Source: Kitasatospora cinereorecta
GTDB lineage: Bacteria; Actinomycetota; Actinomycetes; Streptomycetales; Streptomycetaceae
Assembly: GCF_024172095.1 (NCBI RefSeq)
Contig: NZ_JAMZDX010000001.1
Location: 648,001 to 712,000, forward strand
Length of the DNA stretch: 64,000 bases
Reading direction: 5' to 3'
Part shown: one piece after another, positions 31,917-41,472 of the stretch
How the letters are laid out: every line of letters begins with the position of its first letter
Position numbering within the stretch: the stretch's first letter is position 1
The notes under the pieces: model-generated
What the model was told of the DNA's origin: nothing
Databases searched by the model: none
Seen by the model: the letters and a program-made list of their open reading frames with translations, nothing else
Translations under genes and position numbers: made by a program

Positions 31917-32708
31917 CTAGAGGACCTTGGAGAGGAAGGCGCGGGTGCGCTCGTGCTGCGGGTTGGTGAGCACCTCGCGCGGGTGGCCGGACTCGACCAC
32001 CACGCCGCCGTCCATGAACACCAGCGCGTCGCCGACCTCGCGGGCGAAGCCCATCTCGTGGGTGACCACGATCATCGTCATGCCCTCCTCGGCGAGGCCG
32101 CGCATGACGTCCAGCACCTCGCCGACCAGCTCGGGGTCGAGCGCGGAGGTGGGCTCGTCGAAGAGCATCAGCTTGGGCTTCATGGCCAGCGCACGGGCGA
32201 TCGCCACGCGCTGCTGCTGTCCGCCGGAGAGCTGGGCCGGGTAGCTCTTGGCCTTCTCGGCCAGGCCGACCCGCTCCAGCAGCTGCATGCCGCGCTCCCG
32301 GGCGTCGGACTTGCTCTCCTTCTTCACCTGGACCGGGGCCTCGACGACGTTCTCGAGGGCGGTCATGTGGGGGAAGAGGTTGAAGCGCTGGAAGACCATG
32401 CCGATGTCCCGGCGCTTGAGGGCGACCTCGCGGTCCTTCAGCTCGTAGAGCCGGTCGCCCTTCTCCCGGTAGCCGACCAGCTCGCCGTCGACGTACAGCC
32501 GTCCGCCGTTGACCTTCTCCAGGTGGTTGATGCAGCGCAGGAAGGTCGACTTGCCGGAGCCGGACGGGCCGACCAGGCAGAACACCTCGCCCTGCTTGAC
32601 CTCCAGGTCGATGCCCTTGAGCACCTCGACCAGACCGTACGACTTGTGCACGGCCTCGGACCGGACCATCGGGTGCGCAGTGTCCTGGGGCTTGATCAGG
32701 TCGCTCAT
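31917..32708 (-). CDS. Polar amino-acid ABC transporter ATP-binding protein (GluA/GlnQ-like)
   Basis: A 263-residue ATPase with Walker A G47PSGSGKST55, Q-loop in [13 protein letters not shown], signature [16 protein letters not shown], Walker [14 protein letters not shown] and the H-loop [11 protein letters not shown]. This is the polar-amino-acid (GlnQ/GluA) subfamily. It is the last gene of a three-gene operon and overlaps the permease stop by four bases. Glutamate is the likely substrate from the locus in related genomes, but the sequence alone does not prove it. Confidence 0.92.
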   Translation of the reverse strand: MSDLIKPQDTAHPMVRSEAVHKSYGLVEVLKGIDLEVKQGEVFCLVGPSGSGKSTFLRCINHLEKVNGGRLYVDGELVGYREKGDRLYELKDREVALKRRDIGMVFQRFNLFPHMTALENVVEAPVQVKKESKSDARERGMQLLERVGLAEKAKSYPAQLSGGQQQRVAIARALAMKPKLMLFDEPTSALDPELVGEVLDVMRGLAEEGMTMIVVTHEMGFAREVGDALVFMDGGVVVESGHPREVLTNPQHERTRAFLSKVL

Positions 32709-33679
32709 ACGTGGCCACCTCCCTCGGCGCCCGTCACCACGTCCGACTTGGCCGGCGGGACCGGCTTGCCGCGGAAGAGCCGGGCCAGCCGCTCGATCGG
32801 CGTGGGCGGGAGCGTGCGGTTCGCACCTCGAGCGTAGTGCCGCTCGATGTAGTACTGGCCGACGGTGAGGATCGAGGTCATCAGCAGGTAGTACATCGAG
32901 ACCGCGATCAGGACCGGGATGGTCTGGAAGGTGCGGGCGTAGATGTCGTGGCCCGCGGTGAACAGCTCGACCAGGGCGATCACCTGGACCAGCGAGGTGG
33001 TCTTCAGCATCGAGATGGTCTCGTTGCCGGTCGGCGGGATGATCACCCGCATCGCCTGCGGCAGCACGATCCGGCGCATGGTGGCGGCCCGGCTCATGCC
33101 GAGCGCGTGCGCGGCCTCGGTCTGCCCCTCGTCCACCGACTGGATGCCGGCCCGGACGATCTCGGCCATGTAGGCGGCCTCGTTCAGACCGAGGCCCAGC
33201 AGCGCGGCGGTGAAGACGGGGATCAGGGTGTTGGAGTTCTCGGACCAGAACTCCGGGCCGAACGGGATGCCGATCGACAGCTTCGGCCAGAGCGCGCCGA
33301 TGCTGTTCCAGAACACCAGCTGCACCAGCACCGGGGTGCCACGGAAGATCCAGATGTACACCCAGGCGGTGGCGGAGAGCACCGGGTTGGCGGAGAGCCG
33401 CATGATGGCCAGCAGCACGCCACCGACCACGCCCATGAGCATGGACAGCGCGGTCAGCTCCAGCGTCACCCAGATGCCGTGGATGATCGTCGGGTTGGTC
33501 AGCGTGTCGCCGATGACGGTCCAGTTGATGGCCGGGTTGGTGGCGATGGCGTGGCCCAGCATCGCCGCCAGCACGGCGATGACGGCCACTCCGGCCCAGC
33601 GTCCGGGGTGGCGCACCGGGACGGCCTTGATTGCCTCAGGCCGTCCCGGTTTCACCGACCCCTGGTCGGTCTCGTTCAC
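32705..33679 (-). CDS. Polar amino-acid ABC transporter permease
   Basis: A 324-residue permease of the HisM/GlnP family with about five to six membrane segments. The ATPase-contact loop is [24 protein letters not shown] basic cytoplasmic N-terminus and an extended C-terminal tail flank the core. Only one permease gene is present, so it presumably acts as a homodimer, in contrast to two-permease glutamate systems. It overlaps the ATPase gene by four bases and follows the binding-protein gene after 33 bases. Confidence 0.9.
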   Translation of the reverse strand: MNETDQGSVKPGRPEAIKAVPVRHPGRWAGVAVIAVLAAMLGHAIATNPAINWTVIGDTLTNPTIIHGIWVTLELTALSMLMGVVGGVLLAIMRLSANPVLSATAWVYIWIFRGTPVLVQLVFWNSIGALWPKLSIGIPFGPEFWSENSNTLIPVFTAALLGLGLNEAAYMAEIVRAGIQSVDEGQTEAAHALGMSRAATMRRIVLPQAMRVIIPPTGNETISMLKTTSLVQVIALVELFTAGHDIYARTFQTIPVLIAVSMYYLLMTSILTVGQYYIERHYARGANRTLPPTPIERLARLFRGKPVPPAKSDVVTGAEGGGHV

Positions 33680-33712
33680 TTATTCGCCTTCTCAGCGGAT
33701 CGGGCCGTGGGG

Positions 33713-34648
33713 TCAGCTCTTGGCGGCGTTGACTTCGGAGGTGGCGATGGCGCCCGCGTCGACGCCCCACTTGTCGAGGATCGACTTGTAGGTGCCGTCG
33801 GCGATCAGCGACTGCACGGCGCCCTGGACGGCCTTGGTGAGGTCCGTGCCCTTGGCCACGACGATGCCGTAGGGGGCGCTGTCGTAGGTGTCGCCGATCT
33901 TCTCCAGCTGACCGTTGGTCTGCTTGATCGCGTAGTCGACGACCGGCGAGTCGGCCAGCATGACCTGGTCGCGGCCGGCCACCAGGGCGCCGGTGACGTC
34001 GGTCTGCAGGGTGAACTTGTCACCGTCGTTCGGAATAGTCGGCTTGCCGGCCTTGACGCACTCGGGGTTGCGGACGTCCTTGATCTCGTCGGCCTGGGTG
34101 GTGCCGGTCTGGACGGCCACCTTCTTGCCGCAGAGGTCCTTCAGGTCGATCTTGTCCGGGTTGCCCTTCTTCACCGCACCGGCCGAGCCGGCGGTGAAGT
34201 AGGTGACCATGTCGACGGTCTGCTCGCGCTCCTTGGTGTCCGTGAAGGAGCTCATGCCGAGCTGGTACTTGTTGGACGAGATGCCCGGGATGATCGAGGT
34301 GAAGTCGGCGTTCTGCACGTCGGCCGTCAGGCCCAGCTTCTGCGCGATGGCATTGGCCAGGTCGACGTCCATGCCGACGATGTTGCCCTTCTCGTCCTTG
34401 AACTCGTTGGGCGCGTAGGAAGCGTCGGCGGCGACCACCAGCTTGCCGCTCGACTTCACGCCGGCCGGCACCAGTGCGGCCAGCGACGGGTCGGCCGAGG
34501 CGGCCTTCACCGAGGAGCTGCCGGGCGCCGCGCTGCCGGACGCGCCGGAGCCGGACGAGCTGCTGCTACAGGCGGTGACGAGCAGGGTGCTTGCCGCGAG
34601 GGCGGCGCCTGCCGCCATGAGGCGGGTCCGCCGGGTACGAGCGGTCAT
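33713..34648 (-). CDS. Amino-acid-binding lipoprotein (SBP_bac_3)
   Basis: A 311-residue lipoprotein with lipobox LVTAC (Cys27) after a twin-arginine-rich N-terminus (TARTRRTRL), then a Ser/Gly linker. The family 3 domain begins near residue 70 with AADASYAPNEFKDEKGNIVG and VDLANAIAQKLGL, and DSPVVDYAI closes the ligand pocket. It is the first gene of the transporter operon. Ligand probably glutamate or a related polar amino acid. Confidence 0.9.
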   Translation of the reverse strand: MTARTRRTRLMAAGAALAASTLLVTACSSSSSGSGASGSAAPGSSSVKAASADPSLAALVPAGVKSSGKLVVAADASYAPNEFKDEKGNIVGMDVDLANAIAQKLGLTADVQNADFTSIIPGISSNKYQLGMSSFTDTKEREQTVDMVTYFTAGSAGAVKKGNPDKIDLKDLCGKKVAVQTGTTQADEIKDVRNPECVKAGKPTIPNDGDKFTLQTDVTGALVAGRDQVMLADSPVVDYAIKQTNGQLEKIGDTYDSAPYGIVVAKGTDLTKAVQGAVQSLIADGTYKSILDKWGVDAGAIATSEVNAAKS

Positions 34649-34920
34649 GGGGGAATCTCCTCCTGAGGGAGAGTCGGGCGGAGCACGCCGCCGGGGGGAA
34701 GCGAGCACCACCCTCCGCCGAGGTGGGCTTTTGTGATCCGAGTTGGGGGAATCCTGCCACTCGGTACCGGTGAACGGACCCTTATTCAGATCAAAATCGG
34801 ATAACGGGGTGGCTGGATGTCCGCTAATCGGACGAATTTCCGCGCACTGTCACCCTGCGTATAAGTATGCAAGCCCCGGACCCGCCGAGCCGGGAAGCCC
34901 GGCCGGTGGTCGGCCACGAC

Positions 34921-35841
34921 TCAGAAGCCGCCGTTGATCACCGCGTTCTGCGCGGCACCCGCCCCGACGCCCCACTTGCCGAGGATCTTCTCGTACTCGC
35001 CGTTGCGGATGATCCGGTCCAGCGCCTTGGCCGTCACGTCCCGCAGCTCGCTGTTCTCCTTGGTGAACGCGATGCCGTAGGGCGACGCCTGGAGCTGGGA
35101 GCCGGCCACCGCGAACTGGGCGCCGTTCTGCCCCTGCTGCGCGACGTACGCGGCCACCGGGAAGTCGTTGAGGTCGGCCACCGCCTTGCCGCCGGCAACA
35201 AGGCTGAGCGCCTCGTTGTCACTCTCGGTCAGCTTGATGGTGAGCGTCTTCTTGACCTTCTCGCACGCCGAGGTCTGGCGCTGGATGATCGCCGCCTGGG
35301 TGGTGCCCCGCTGCAGCGCGATGGTCCGGCCGCACAGGTCGTCGATCGACTGGATGTTCTGCGGGTTGTTCTTGGCCACCACGATCGAGGTGCCGGCGAT
35401 GAAGTAGTCGACGAAGTCGACGCCCGGGTCGATCTGCTTGCCGCTGTCGTCGGTGCCGTCGCGGCGTTGGCGGTTGTCGGTCATCGCCGACATCACCATG
35501 TCGTAGTTCTTGGCGTGCAGGTTCGGAATCAGCTTGTCGAACGGGGTGTCGACGAATTCCACCCGCACCCCGAGCACCTCGCCGAGCGCCTTCGCCAGGT
35601 CGGGGTCCAGGCCGTCGGGCTTGTCGCCCGAGCTCTTGAACTCCACCGGCGCGTAGTTCAGGTCGACGCCGACCTTCAGCACCGCCGCCGACCGGACCGC
35701 GGCCGGCAGCTTGTCGTGCAGGTTCTCCTGCGAAGGGTCCTTGGCGGCGCCGGAGGCGCAGGCGGTGAGCAGGACGGACCCGGCGGCGACGGCGACACCG
35801 GCCCGGCCGACGCGGCCGGATGTGCGAGGGGCCATGGACAT
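34921..35841 (-). CDS. Second amino-acid-binding lipoprotein (SBP_bac_3)
   Basis: A 306-residue lipoprotein, lipobox LLTAC (Cys28), family 3 domain from about residue 54 (LKVGVDLNYAPVEFKSSGDK). It differs from the operon binding protein throughout, so it is a paralogue, not a recent copy. AGGAG lies eight bases before the ATG at 35841; a second ATG follows two codons later. No permease or ATPase follows directly: 272 bases separate it from the operon downstream on the same strand. It may feed the same permease with another ligand or act as a sensor. Confidence 0.88.
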   Translation of the reverse strand: MSMAPRTSGRVGRAGVAVAAGSVLLTACASGAAKDPSQENLHDKLPAAVRSAAVLKVGVDLNYAPVEFKSSGDKPDGLDPDLAKALGEVLGVRVEFVDTPFDKLIPNLHAKNYDMVMSAMTDNRQRRDGTDDSGKQIDPGVDFVDYFIAGTSIVVAKNNPQNIQSIDDLCGRTIALQRGTTQAAIIQRQTSACEKVKKTLTIKLTESDNEALSLVAGGKAVADLNDFPVAAYVAQQGQNGAQFAVAGSQLQASPYGIAFTKENSELRDVTAKALDRIIRNGEYEKILGKWGVGAGAAQNAVINGGF

Positions 35842-36513
35842 GGCGGTTGCTCCTGTGGGAGAGGTGGTGCAGGTGCCACCGGTGGCGCAGGTCGGCGCGT
35901 GGGGGATCGCGGGACGGCCGCGCGGGTACGCGGAAGCCCGGATTCCGGTGGTCGAGAGGGGATCCTGCCATCCCACCCTGCTGGCCGGGGCATCGGGTGT
36001 GTCAGAATCTGGTATCGGGTGATCCCCGACGCCCGAACACAGACCGCCGGCTCTCGACAGAGCCGGGGGTGCGCAGGACCGGAAGCCGAGTACGTCGGCT
36101 CTGGATCCGAGGCACCGACTCCCCTACGGGTCTGCGTTCACTCCCACGGGTAAGCGCGCTGGACGGCGATTGCCGCCACCGGCGCCCGGTTCCTTCCGAG
36201 ATCCGGGCGTCGTCAAGTGGCCACATCGCCGTGAACAGTTCGCTGAGAGGACACATCGGCACAAGGTGCGGTGCCGTGGTCCGGCCTAGGCTCGGACGGA
36301 GTCCGTCACTTTGGCGATCCGGTCTCCGCCGCCTGGGTACGACCGGCAGAACAACGCGGAACAGCAGAACAACCCTCAATCGAGGGCGCCGCCCGACGGC
36401 TGCGCCCCGACCCGGCTTCCCGGGTGCGTCGCGCGCACCCGGTACCCCGTAGAAGCCAGGGTCGACCGACCGTCGGCTTCGCGCTCTCGCTGATCATTGA
36501 CGAAGAGGTCATA
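35842..36513. other. Intergenic region between the second binding protein and malic enzyme
   Basis: 672 bases with no gene that shows the third-position bias of its neighbours. It must hold two divergent promoters. I see a short hairpin CCCTCAATCGAGGG near 36374 and a possible GTCT-N14-GGGTA SigB-like promoter near 36130, both weak. The malic enzyme frame stays open upstream of 36514, but codon use there is poor. Confidence 0.5.
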
Positions 36514-37710
36514 GTGGCAGCGGAGATCATCCACACCAACACTCAGGACACCGAAGACCCGGTCGACGCCGTCTTCGCCCTCCACCGCGGGGGCAAGATG
36601 GAGGTCCGGGCGACCGTCCCGGTGCGCGATGCGGACGACCTGTCCCTCGCCTACACCCCCGGCGTCGCCCGTGTGTGCACCGCCATCGCGGAGCAGCCCG
36701 AGCTGGTGAACGACTACACCTGGAAGGCCAACACCGTCGCCGTCGTCACCGACGGCACCGCGGTGCTCGGCCTCGGTGACATCGGCCCCGAGGCCTCCCT
36801 GCCGGTCATGGAGGGCAAGGCGATCCTCTTCAAGCAGTTCGGCGGCGTGGACGCCGTCCCGATCGCGCTCGCCTGCACCGACGTGGACGAGATCGTCGAG
36901 ACGGTGGTCCGGCTCGCTCCGTCCTTCGGCGGCGTCAACCTGGAGGACATCTCCGCCCCGCGCTGCTTCGAGATCGAGCGGCGCCTGCAGGACGCCCTGG
37001 ACATCCCGATCTTCCACGACGACCAGCACGGCACCGCGATCGTCACCACTGCCGCCCTGTGGAACGCCGCCAAGGTCACCGGCCGCGAGATCGGCTCGCT
37101 GCGCGCCGTCATCTCCGGCGCCGGCGCCGCCGGCATCGCCATCGCCAAGATGCTGGTCGCGGCCGGCATCGGCGACGTCTCCGTCTGCGACCGCAAGGGC
37201 GTGGTGTACGAGGGTCGCGGTGACCTGACCGACGTCAAGGCCGAGATCGCCGCGCTCACCAACAAGTCCGGCATCAAGGGCTCGCTCGCCGACGCGCTGG
37301 CCGGCGCCGACGTCTTCATCGGCGTCTCCGGCGGCACCGTCCCCGAGGACGTCGTGGCGACCATGGCCGAGGGCTGCTTCGTCTTCGCGATGGCCAACCC
37401 CAACCCGGAGATCCACCCCGAGGTGGCCCACAAGTACGCCGCAGTGGTCGCCACCGGCCGCTCGGACTTCCCGAACCAGATCAACAACGTGCTCGCCTTC
37501 CCGGGCATCTTCGCCGGTGCGCTCTCCGTGCGCGCCAGCCGGATCACCGAGGGTATGAAGCTGGCCGCCGCCAAGGCGCTGGCCGGCGTCGTCGCCGACG
37601 AGCTGACCCCGCAGAAGGTCATCCCGTCCCCGTTCGACGAGCGGGTCGCGCCGGCCGTCACCAAGGCCGTCGCCGACGCCGCCCGCGCCGAGGGCGTGGC
37701 GCGCGTCTGA
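36514..37710 (+). CDS. NAD(P)-dependent malic enzyme
   Basis: Oxidative decarboxylation of malate to pyruvate. The 398-residue protein is the short bacterial form without a phosphotransacetylase domain. Visible motifs: malate-binding SLAYTPGVARVC, VTDGTAVLGLGDIGP, metal-binding NLEDISAPRCFEIERRL and FHDDQHGTAIV, and the dinucleotide-binding ISGAGAAGIAIAKML. The cofactor cannot be decided from sequence with certainty; the S. coelicolor counterpart in this neighbourhood is reported as the NADP enzyme. Start GTG at 36514 with GAGG upstream; a later ATG at the conserved MEVRATVPV (36598) is an alternative. Confidence 0.94.
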   Translation: MAAEIIHTNTQDTEDPVDAVFALHRGGKMEVRATVPVRDADDLSLAYTPGVARVCTAIAEQPELVNDYTWKANTVAVVTDGTAVLGLGDIGPEASLPVMEGKAILFKQFGGVDAVPIALACTDVDEIVETVVRLAPSFGGVNLEDISAPRCFEIERRLQDALDIPIFHDDQHGTAIVTTAALWNAAKVTGREIGSLRAVISGAGAAGIAIAKMLVAAGIGDVSVCDRKGVVYEGRGDLTDVKAEIAALTNKSGIKGSLADALAGADVFIGVSGGTVPEDVVATMAEGCFVFAMANPNPEIHPEVAHKYAAVVATGRSDFPNQINNVLAFPGIFAGALSVRASRITEGMKLAAAKALAGVVADELTPQKVIPSPFDERVAPAVTKAVADAARAEGVARV

Positions 37711-37745
37711 CGGCCGGTCCGTCCGAGACGCTCTAGCACGACCGA

Positions 37746-37797
37746 GGGGCCCGGCGACACGCGGTGATGCTCACACCACCGCGTGGTACCGGGCCCC
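37746..37797 (+). terminator. Two-tier hairpin terminator after malic enzyme
   Basis: Outer stem GGGGCCCGG/CCGGGCCCC and inner stem ACGCGGTG/CACCGCGT with a 10-base loop, 35 bases after the stop and 26 bases before the next gene. Confidence 0.82.
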
Positions 37798-37823
37798 GGC
37801 CCTTCCCCGCTATCGTCCGGACC

Positions 37824-38786
37824 ATGTTCGCTGCCTACGCCGCACGTATCGACGCAGACGACCCGCTGAGCGGGCTGGAGTTGGGCGAGCTCCCCGAGCC
37901 GGAGGCCCGGCCCGGCTGGAGCGTGGTAACGGTCAAGGCCGCCACCCTCAACCACCACGACCTCTGGTCGCTGCGCGGCGTCGGCCTGCCGGCCGAGCGA
38001 CTGCCGATGATCCTCGGCTGCGACGCCGCCGGCATCGACGAGCACGGCAACGAGGTGGTCATCCACTCCGTCATCGGCCAGTCCGGCCACGGCGTCGGCC
38101 CGAACGAGCCCCGCTCCATCCTCACCGAGCGCTACCAGGGCACCTTCGCCGAGCGGGTCGCCGTCCCCACCTGGAACCTGCTGCCCAAGCCGGCCGAACT
38201 CAGCTTCGAGGAGGCCGCCTGCCTCCCCACCGCGTGGCTCACCGCCTACCGGATGCTGTTCACCAACGCCGGGGTGAAGCCCGGTGACACCGTCCTGGTC
38301 CAGGGCGCCGGCGGTGGCGTCGCCACCGCGCTGGTGGTGCTGGGCAAGGCCGCCGGCCTGCGGATGTGGGTCACCGGCCGGGACGAGGCGAAGCGGGCCC
38401 GCGCCGTCGAACTCGGCGCCGATGCCGCCTTCGAGAGCGGCGCCCGGCTGCCCGAGCGGGTCGACGCCGTGATGGAGACCGTCGGCGCCGCCACCTGGTC
38501 GCACTCGGTCAAGTCCCTGCGACCCGGCGGCACGATCGTCATCTCCGGCGCCACCAGCGGCTACAGCCCGAAGGCCGCCGAGCTGAACCGGATCTTCTTC
38601 CTGGAGCTCAAGGTGGTCGGCTCGACCATGGGCACCAAGGAAGAGCTGGCCGGGCTGCTCTCGCTCTGCGCCAACACCGGCATCCGTCCGGTGATCGACT
38701 CCGTCCGGCCGCTCACCGACGCCCGGGGGGCGTTCGAGCGGATGGCGAAGGGCGACGTCTTCGGCAAGCTGGTCCTCCAGCCGTAG
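37824..38786 (+). CDS. Zinc-binding dehydrogenase family, quinone-type oxidoreductase
   Basis: A 320-residue medium-chain dehydrogenase/reductase. The N-terminal GroES-like domain has ATLNHHDLWSLRGVG and ILGCDAAGIDEHGNEV; the Rossmann domain has VLVQGAGGGVATALVVLGKA (residues about 155-175). The structural-zinc cysteine cluster is absent, which points to the zinc-free quinone oxidoreductase-like branch using NADPH. Substrate unknown. It follows malic enzyme on the same strand beyond a terminator, and repeat copy C follows its stop. Confidence 0.9.
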   Translation: MFAAYAARIDADDPLSGLELGELPEPEARPGWSVVTVKAATLNHHDLWSLRGVGLPAERLPMILGCDAAGIDEHGNEVVIHSVIGQSGHGVGPNEPRSILTERYQGTFAERVAVPTWNLLPKPAELSFEEAACLPTAWLTAYRMLFTNAGVKPGDTVLVQGAGGGVATALVVLGKAAGLRMWVTGRDEAKRARAVELGADAAFESGARLPERVDAVMETVGAATWSHSVKSLRPGGTIVISGATSGYSPKAAELNRIFFLELKVVGSTMGTKEELAGLLSLCANTGIRPVIDSVRPLTDARGAFERMAKGDVFGKLVLQP

Positions 38787-38891
38787 TTGCACTACCCAGG
38801 GGCGCGAGGAACTGCGCGACCAGCCACGCTCTACCTGAGTGCATGGTCGGTCGCGCAGTTCTCCCCCAGCCTTCGGCCGGGAGGTACCCCC

Positions 38892-40414
38892 AATGCCGTC
38901 AAGTTATGGCGGGTTGGGGGTATGGGCTGGTGTTTCGCCGGTTTTGGGGACAACGAGGGCAGGGCCCCGCTACGGATTTGGGTGTCGAGTCCGTTTCCGT
39001 GGAGGAGCCCTGCCGGTGTCCAAGTCTGTCATCACGCGCACGCTGTCCGCAGCTGTTGGGTGTTTCGCGCCGGGGCATCTGGGCCCGCTGACCTGGTTGC
39101 TGCCGTTCTCGGCGGTGGATGACGCGCTCGCGCGGACCGGCACGGTGCAGCGTCGGGTGCGTGACCTGCCGGCCCGGGTGGTGGTCTACCTGCTGGTCGT
39201 CCAGGGGTTGTGCGGGTCGGCACCCTTGAGTGCGGCCTACCGGATGCTGTGTGCCGCGTTGGTCGGGCCGGGGCTGCCCGACCCGACTCGGCAGGGCCTG
39301 CACGCCGCACGGGCCCGGCTGGGAACAAGACCGCTGCGACTGCTGCTCGGCGAGTTGTGCCGCCACCCCGACACGGTGCCGGGCCTGTGGCGCGGCCTTG
39401 AGGTCTGCGCGATCGACGGCACGGTCCTCGACGTCCCCGACTCCGGGGCGAACCGGGCCTGGCTGGGTAAGCACGCGCACCGCCACGGCACGGCCGGCTA
39501 TCCGCAGGTACAGGTGATCGTCCTGGTCTACTGCACCACCCGAGCCCTGATCGACGCCGTGTTCGGTCCGGTGGCCGGCCGCGAGTTCGTCCCGGCCAGG
39601 CGTCTGCTGCGCAGCCTGCACACGGGGATGCTGGTCCTGCTGGACGCGGGCTTCGACGCGGCCGGGTTCCTGTCGGACGTGGCCGCCACCGGCGCCGACT
39701 TCGTCGTCCGGCTGCCTCGCACCGCCCGTCTGGTCGCCCTGGAGCGCTACCCGGACGGCTCATGGCTCACCGTCCGGGCCGGACGCAAGGTCCGCGCGAT
39801 CGCCGTCACCGTGCAGATCACCACCGGCGAAGGCACCCGCACCAGCACCTGGCTGTTCGCCACCACTCTTCTCAACTGGCGCACCCACCCCGCCGACCAG
39901 GTCGTGGCCTGCTACCACGACCGCTGGGAAGTCGAGGAAGCGTTCTGCTCGATCAAGTCCACGATGCTCGACGGGAAGGTCCTGCACTGCACCGGCCCCG
40001 CCGGCCTGGCTCAGGAACTGCACGCCCTGCTCATCGCCTACCAACTGCTGCGACTGGTCATGGCCCGCGCCGGGGCCGCAGCCGGACTGCGCTGCACCGC
40101 CATGGGCTTCACCCTCGCCCTGCGCGAAGCTGTCAACGGCATCACCGCCGCGGTACAGATCGAGGGCCCCACCGATGCCCACCTGCTGGGGGCGGTCGGC
40201 ACCTATCTGCGCGACCACCCCCTACCCGAACGCCGCCTACGGATCTACAACCGCCTGGTCAAACGACCCCTGTCCAAATACGCGGCCGGAAAGATCGGGA
40301 ACGGCAGGAAGCGACAGATCATCCCCGCCGGCAGAGCCACCCTGACCGCCACCATCGACCACAACAGCCCGAACTCCCACCCCTACCAGCCCCAACACCA
40401 AACTTGACGGCATT
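38892..40414 (+). mobile_element. Intact IS4-family insertion sequence (1523 bp)
   Basis: Terminal inverted repeats are perfect for 14 bases: AATGCCGTCAAGTT at 38892-38905 and its complement at 40401-40414, with weaker similarity continuing inward. The 12-base target GGAGGTACCCCC is duplicated at 38880-38891 and 40415-40426. Because the flanking bases also extend the match by two (CC), the duplication could be read as 8-12 bases. One full-length transposase gene fills the element. Ends, duplication and gene are all intact, which points to a recent insertion. Confidence 0.93.
39016..40407 (+). CDS. IS4-family DDE transposase
   Basis: A 463-residue transposase. The catalytic triad is readable: Asp134 in CAIDGTVLDVPD, Asp210 in LLDAGFD, and Glu307 in a perfect Y-(2)-R-(3)-E-(6)-K signature (Tyr300, Arg303, Glu307, Lys314). 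An N-terminal DUF4372-like helical region (about residues 1-100) precedes the core. GTG at 39016 follows GGAGGA by about 10 bases. The TGA stop lies inside the right inverted repeat. No frameshift or premature stop is seen, so the enzyme is probably active. Confidence 0.95.
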   Translation: MSKSVITRTLSAAVGCFAPGHLGPLTWLLPFSAVDDALARTGTVQRRVRDLPARVVVYLLVVQGLCGSAPLSAAYRMLCAALVGPGLPDPTRQGLHAARARLGTRPLRLLLGELCRHPDTVPGLWRGLEVCAIDGTVLDVPDSGANRAWLGKHAHRHGTAGYPQVQVIVLVYCTTRALIDAVFGPVAGREFVPARRLLRSLHTGMLVLLDAGFDAAGFLSDVAATGADFVVRLPRTARLVALERYPDGSWLTVRAGRKVRAIAVTVQITTGEGTRTSTWLFATTLLNWRTHPADQVVACYHDRWEVEEAFCSIKSTMLDGKVLHCTGPAGLAQELHALLIAYQLLRLVMARAGAAAGLRCTAMGFTLALREAVNGITAAVQIEGPTDAHLLGAVGTYLRDHPLPERRLRIYNRLVKRPLSKYAAGKIGNGRKRQIIPAGRATLTATIDHNSPNSHPYQPQHQT

Positions 40415-40454
40415 GGAGGTACCCCCACGCGCCCCTTCGGTGCGCTCGCCTGAC

Positions 40455-41471
40455 CTAAGAGAGCTTCCGGGCTGCAGCCGCCAGGACGGCCTGGGCCCGG
40501 GCGAGCTGTTCCGCGGTGACACCGCTGTCGCGGGCGGCGTCGCGGACGTGGTCGCGGAAGCGGTCGAGCAGGCGCTCGAGCTCGCGGGCGGGGTCCGCGG
40601 TGGTGTCCACACGGGCCCAGTCCGGGAGGTCGGCGGGCTCGTCCTGGTCGACGTCGATGCGGGTGACCTTGACCTGCTCCTCCGCGGTGGGGTGACCCCA
40701 CTTCGCGGCGTCGGCGAGCGACCCGAGCCCCCGGGTGAGCTCGGCCAGGCCCTCGGCGAGGCCGGTGGACCAGTCGCCGCGTCCGGCGTGCTCGCGGATC
40801 TGCTCCTCGACCCGCTTCTTCAGCCGCAGCGCCTCCTGCTGGGCGGCACTGCGCGCCGCCTTGGACTGCTCGCGCAGCCGCCTGGCCTCGGCCTCGGCGG
40901 CCTTGGCCTTGTCCTTGGCGACCTTCTCCTGCTCCTTGGCGCGCTTGGCCTGTTCCTTGGCCTGCGCCTTGAACTGGGCGAACTCCTCCTTGGCCCGCTG
41001 CCAGGACTCCTTGTCCCCCCAGGGCCCGGCCCACGGGTCGCCGCCACCTGCGCCGCCGACACCGCCCCCGCCGGCGGCGGGTCGGGGGGCGCTCTTGGCG
41101 TCGCCCCAGAGCTGGGCGCGCAGGTCCTTGGCGCTGTCCCGGACGTCCTCGCGGATCGCCCCGGCGAGCTGGGCGACCGAGTCGCGGATCTCCTGCTCCA
41201 GCTCGGCGACCTCGCTCTGGCGGGCGGCCAGTTCGGTGCGGCCGGCGTCGGTGAGGCGGTAGACCTTGCGGCCGCCCTCGGTGGAGTGGGTGACCAGACC
41301 CTCCGCCTCCAGCTTGGCCAGCCGGGGGTAGACGGTACCGGCGGACGGCGCGTACAGGCCCTGGAAGCGCTCCTCCAGCAGGCGGATCACCTCGTAGCCG
41401 TGCCGGGGGCTCTCGTCGAGCAGCTTCAGCAGGTACAGGCGGAGCCGGCCGTGGCCGAAGACGGGGGTCAT
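40455..41471 (-). CDS. PadR-family regulator with long coiled-coil C-terminus
   Basis: A 338-residue protein. Residues 1-85 are a PadR winged helix (LLDESPRHGYEVIRLLEERF, AGTVYPRLAKLEAEGLV). Most PadR proteins end after ~110-180 residues; here about 250 residues follow: a Gly/Pro-rich linker near 125-150, then a Lys/Ala/Glu-rich coiled coil (roughly 155-235, AKEQAKRAKEQEKVAKDKAK and similar) and a helical C-terminal domain. It is the second gene after the DUF4097 gene, one base apart. Two palindromes upstream of that gene are likely its operators. Confidence 0.88.
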   Translation of the reverse strand: MTPVFGHGRLRLYLLKLLDESPRHGYEVIRLLEERFQGLYAPSAGTVYPRLAKLEAEGLVTHSTEGGRKVYRLTDAGRTELAARQSEVAELEQEIRDSVAQLAGAIREDVRDSAKDLRAQLWGDAKSAPRPAAGGGGVGGAGGGDPWAGPWGDKESWQRAKEEFAQFKAQAKEQAKRAKEQEKVAKDKAKAAEAEARRLREQSKAARSAAQQEALRLKKRVEEQIREHAGRGDWSTGLAEGLAELTRGLGSLADAAKWGHPTAEEQVKVTRIDVDQDEPADLPDWARVDTTADPARELERLLDRFRDHVRDAARDSGVTAEQLARAQAVLAAAARKLS

Positions 41472-41472
41472 G

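Larger units (their letters stand above)
38799..40435. repeat. Intergenic hairpin repeat, copy C, split by an IS element
   Basis: Left part 38799-38891 (GGGGCGCGAGGAACTGCGCG onward) and right part 40427-40435 (ACGCGCCCC). Joined after removing the IS and one target duplicate, it reads like copy A end to end. It lies between the convergent oxidoreductase and PadR genes. Confidence 0.9.

Noticed and set aside
36271..36513. N-terminal extension of malic enzyme
   Set aside because: The frame is open, but the sequence is Arg/Pro-rich with poor codon bias and not part of the family; GTG at 36514 has a ribosome-binding site.
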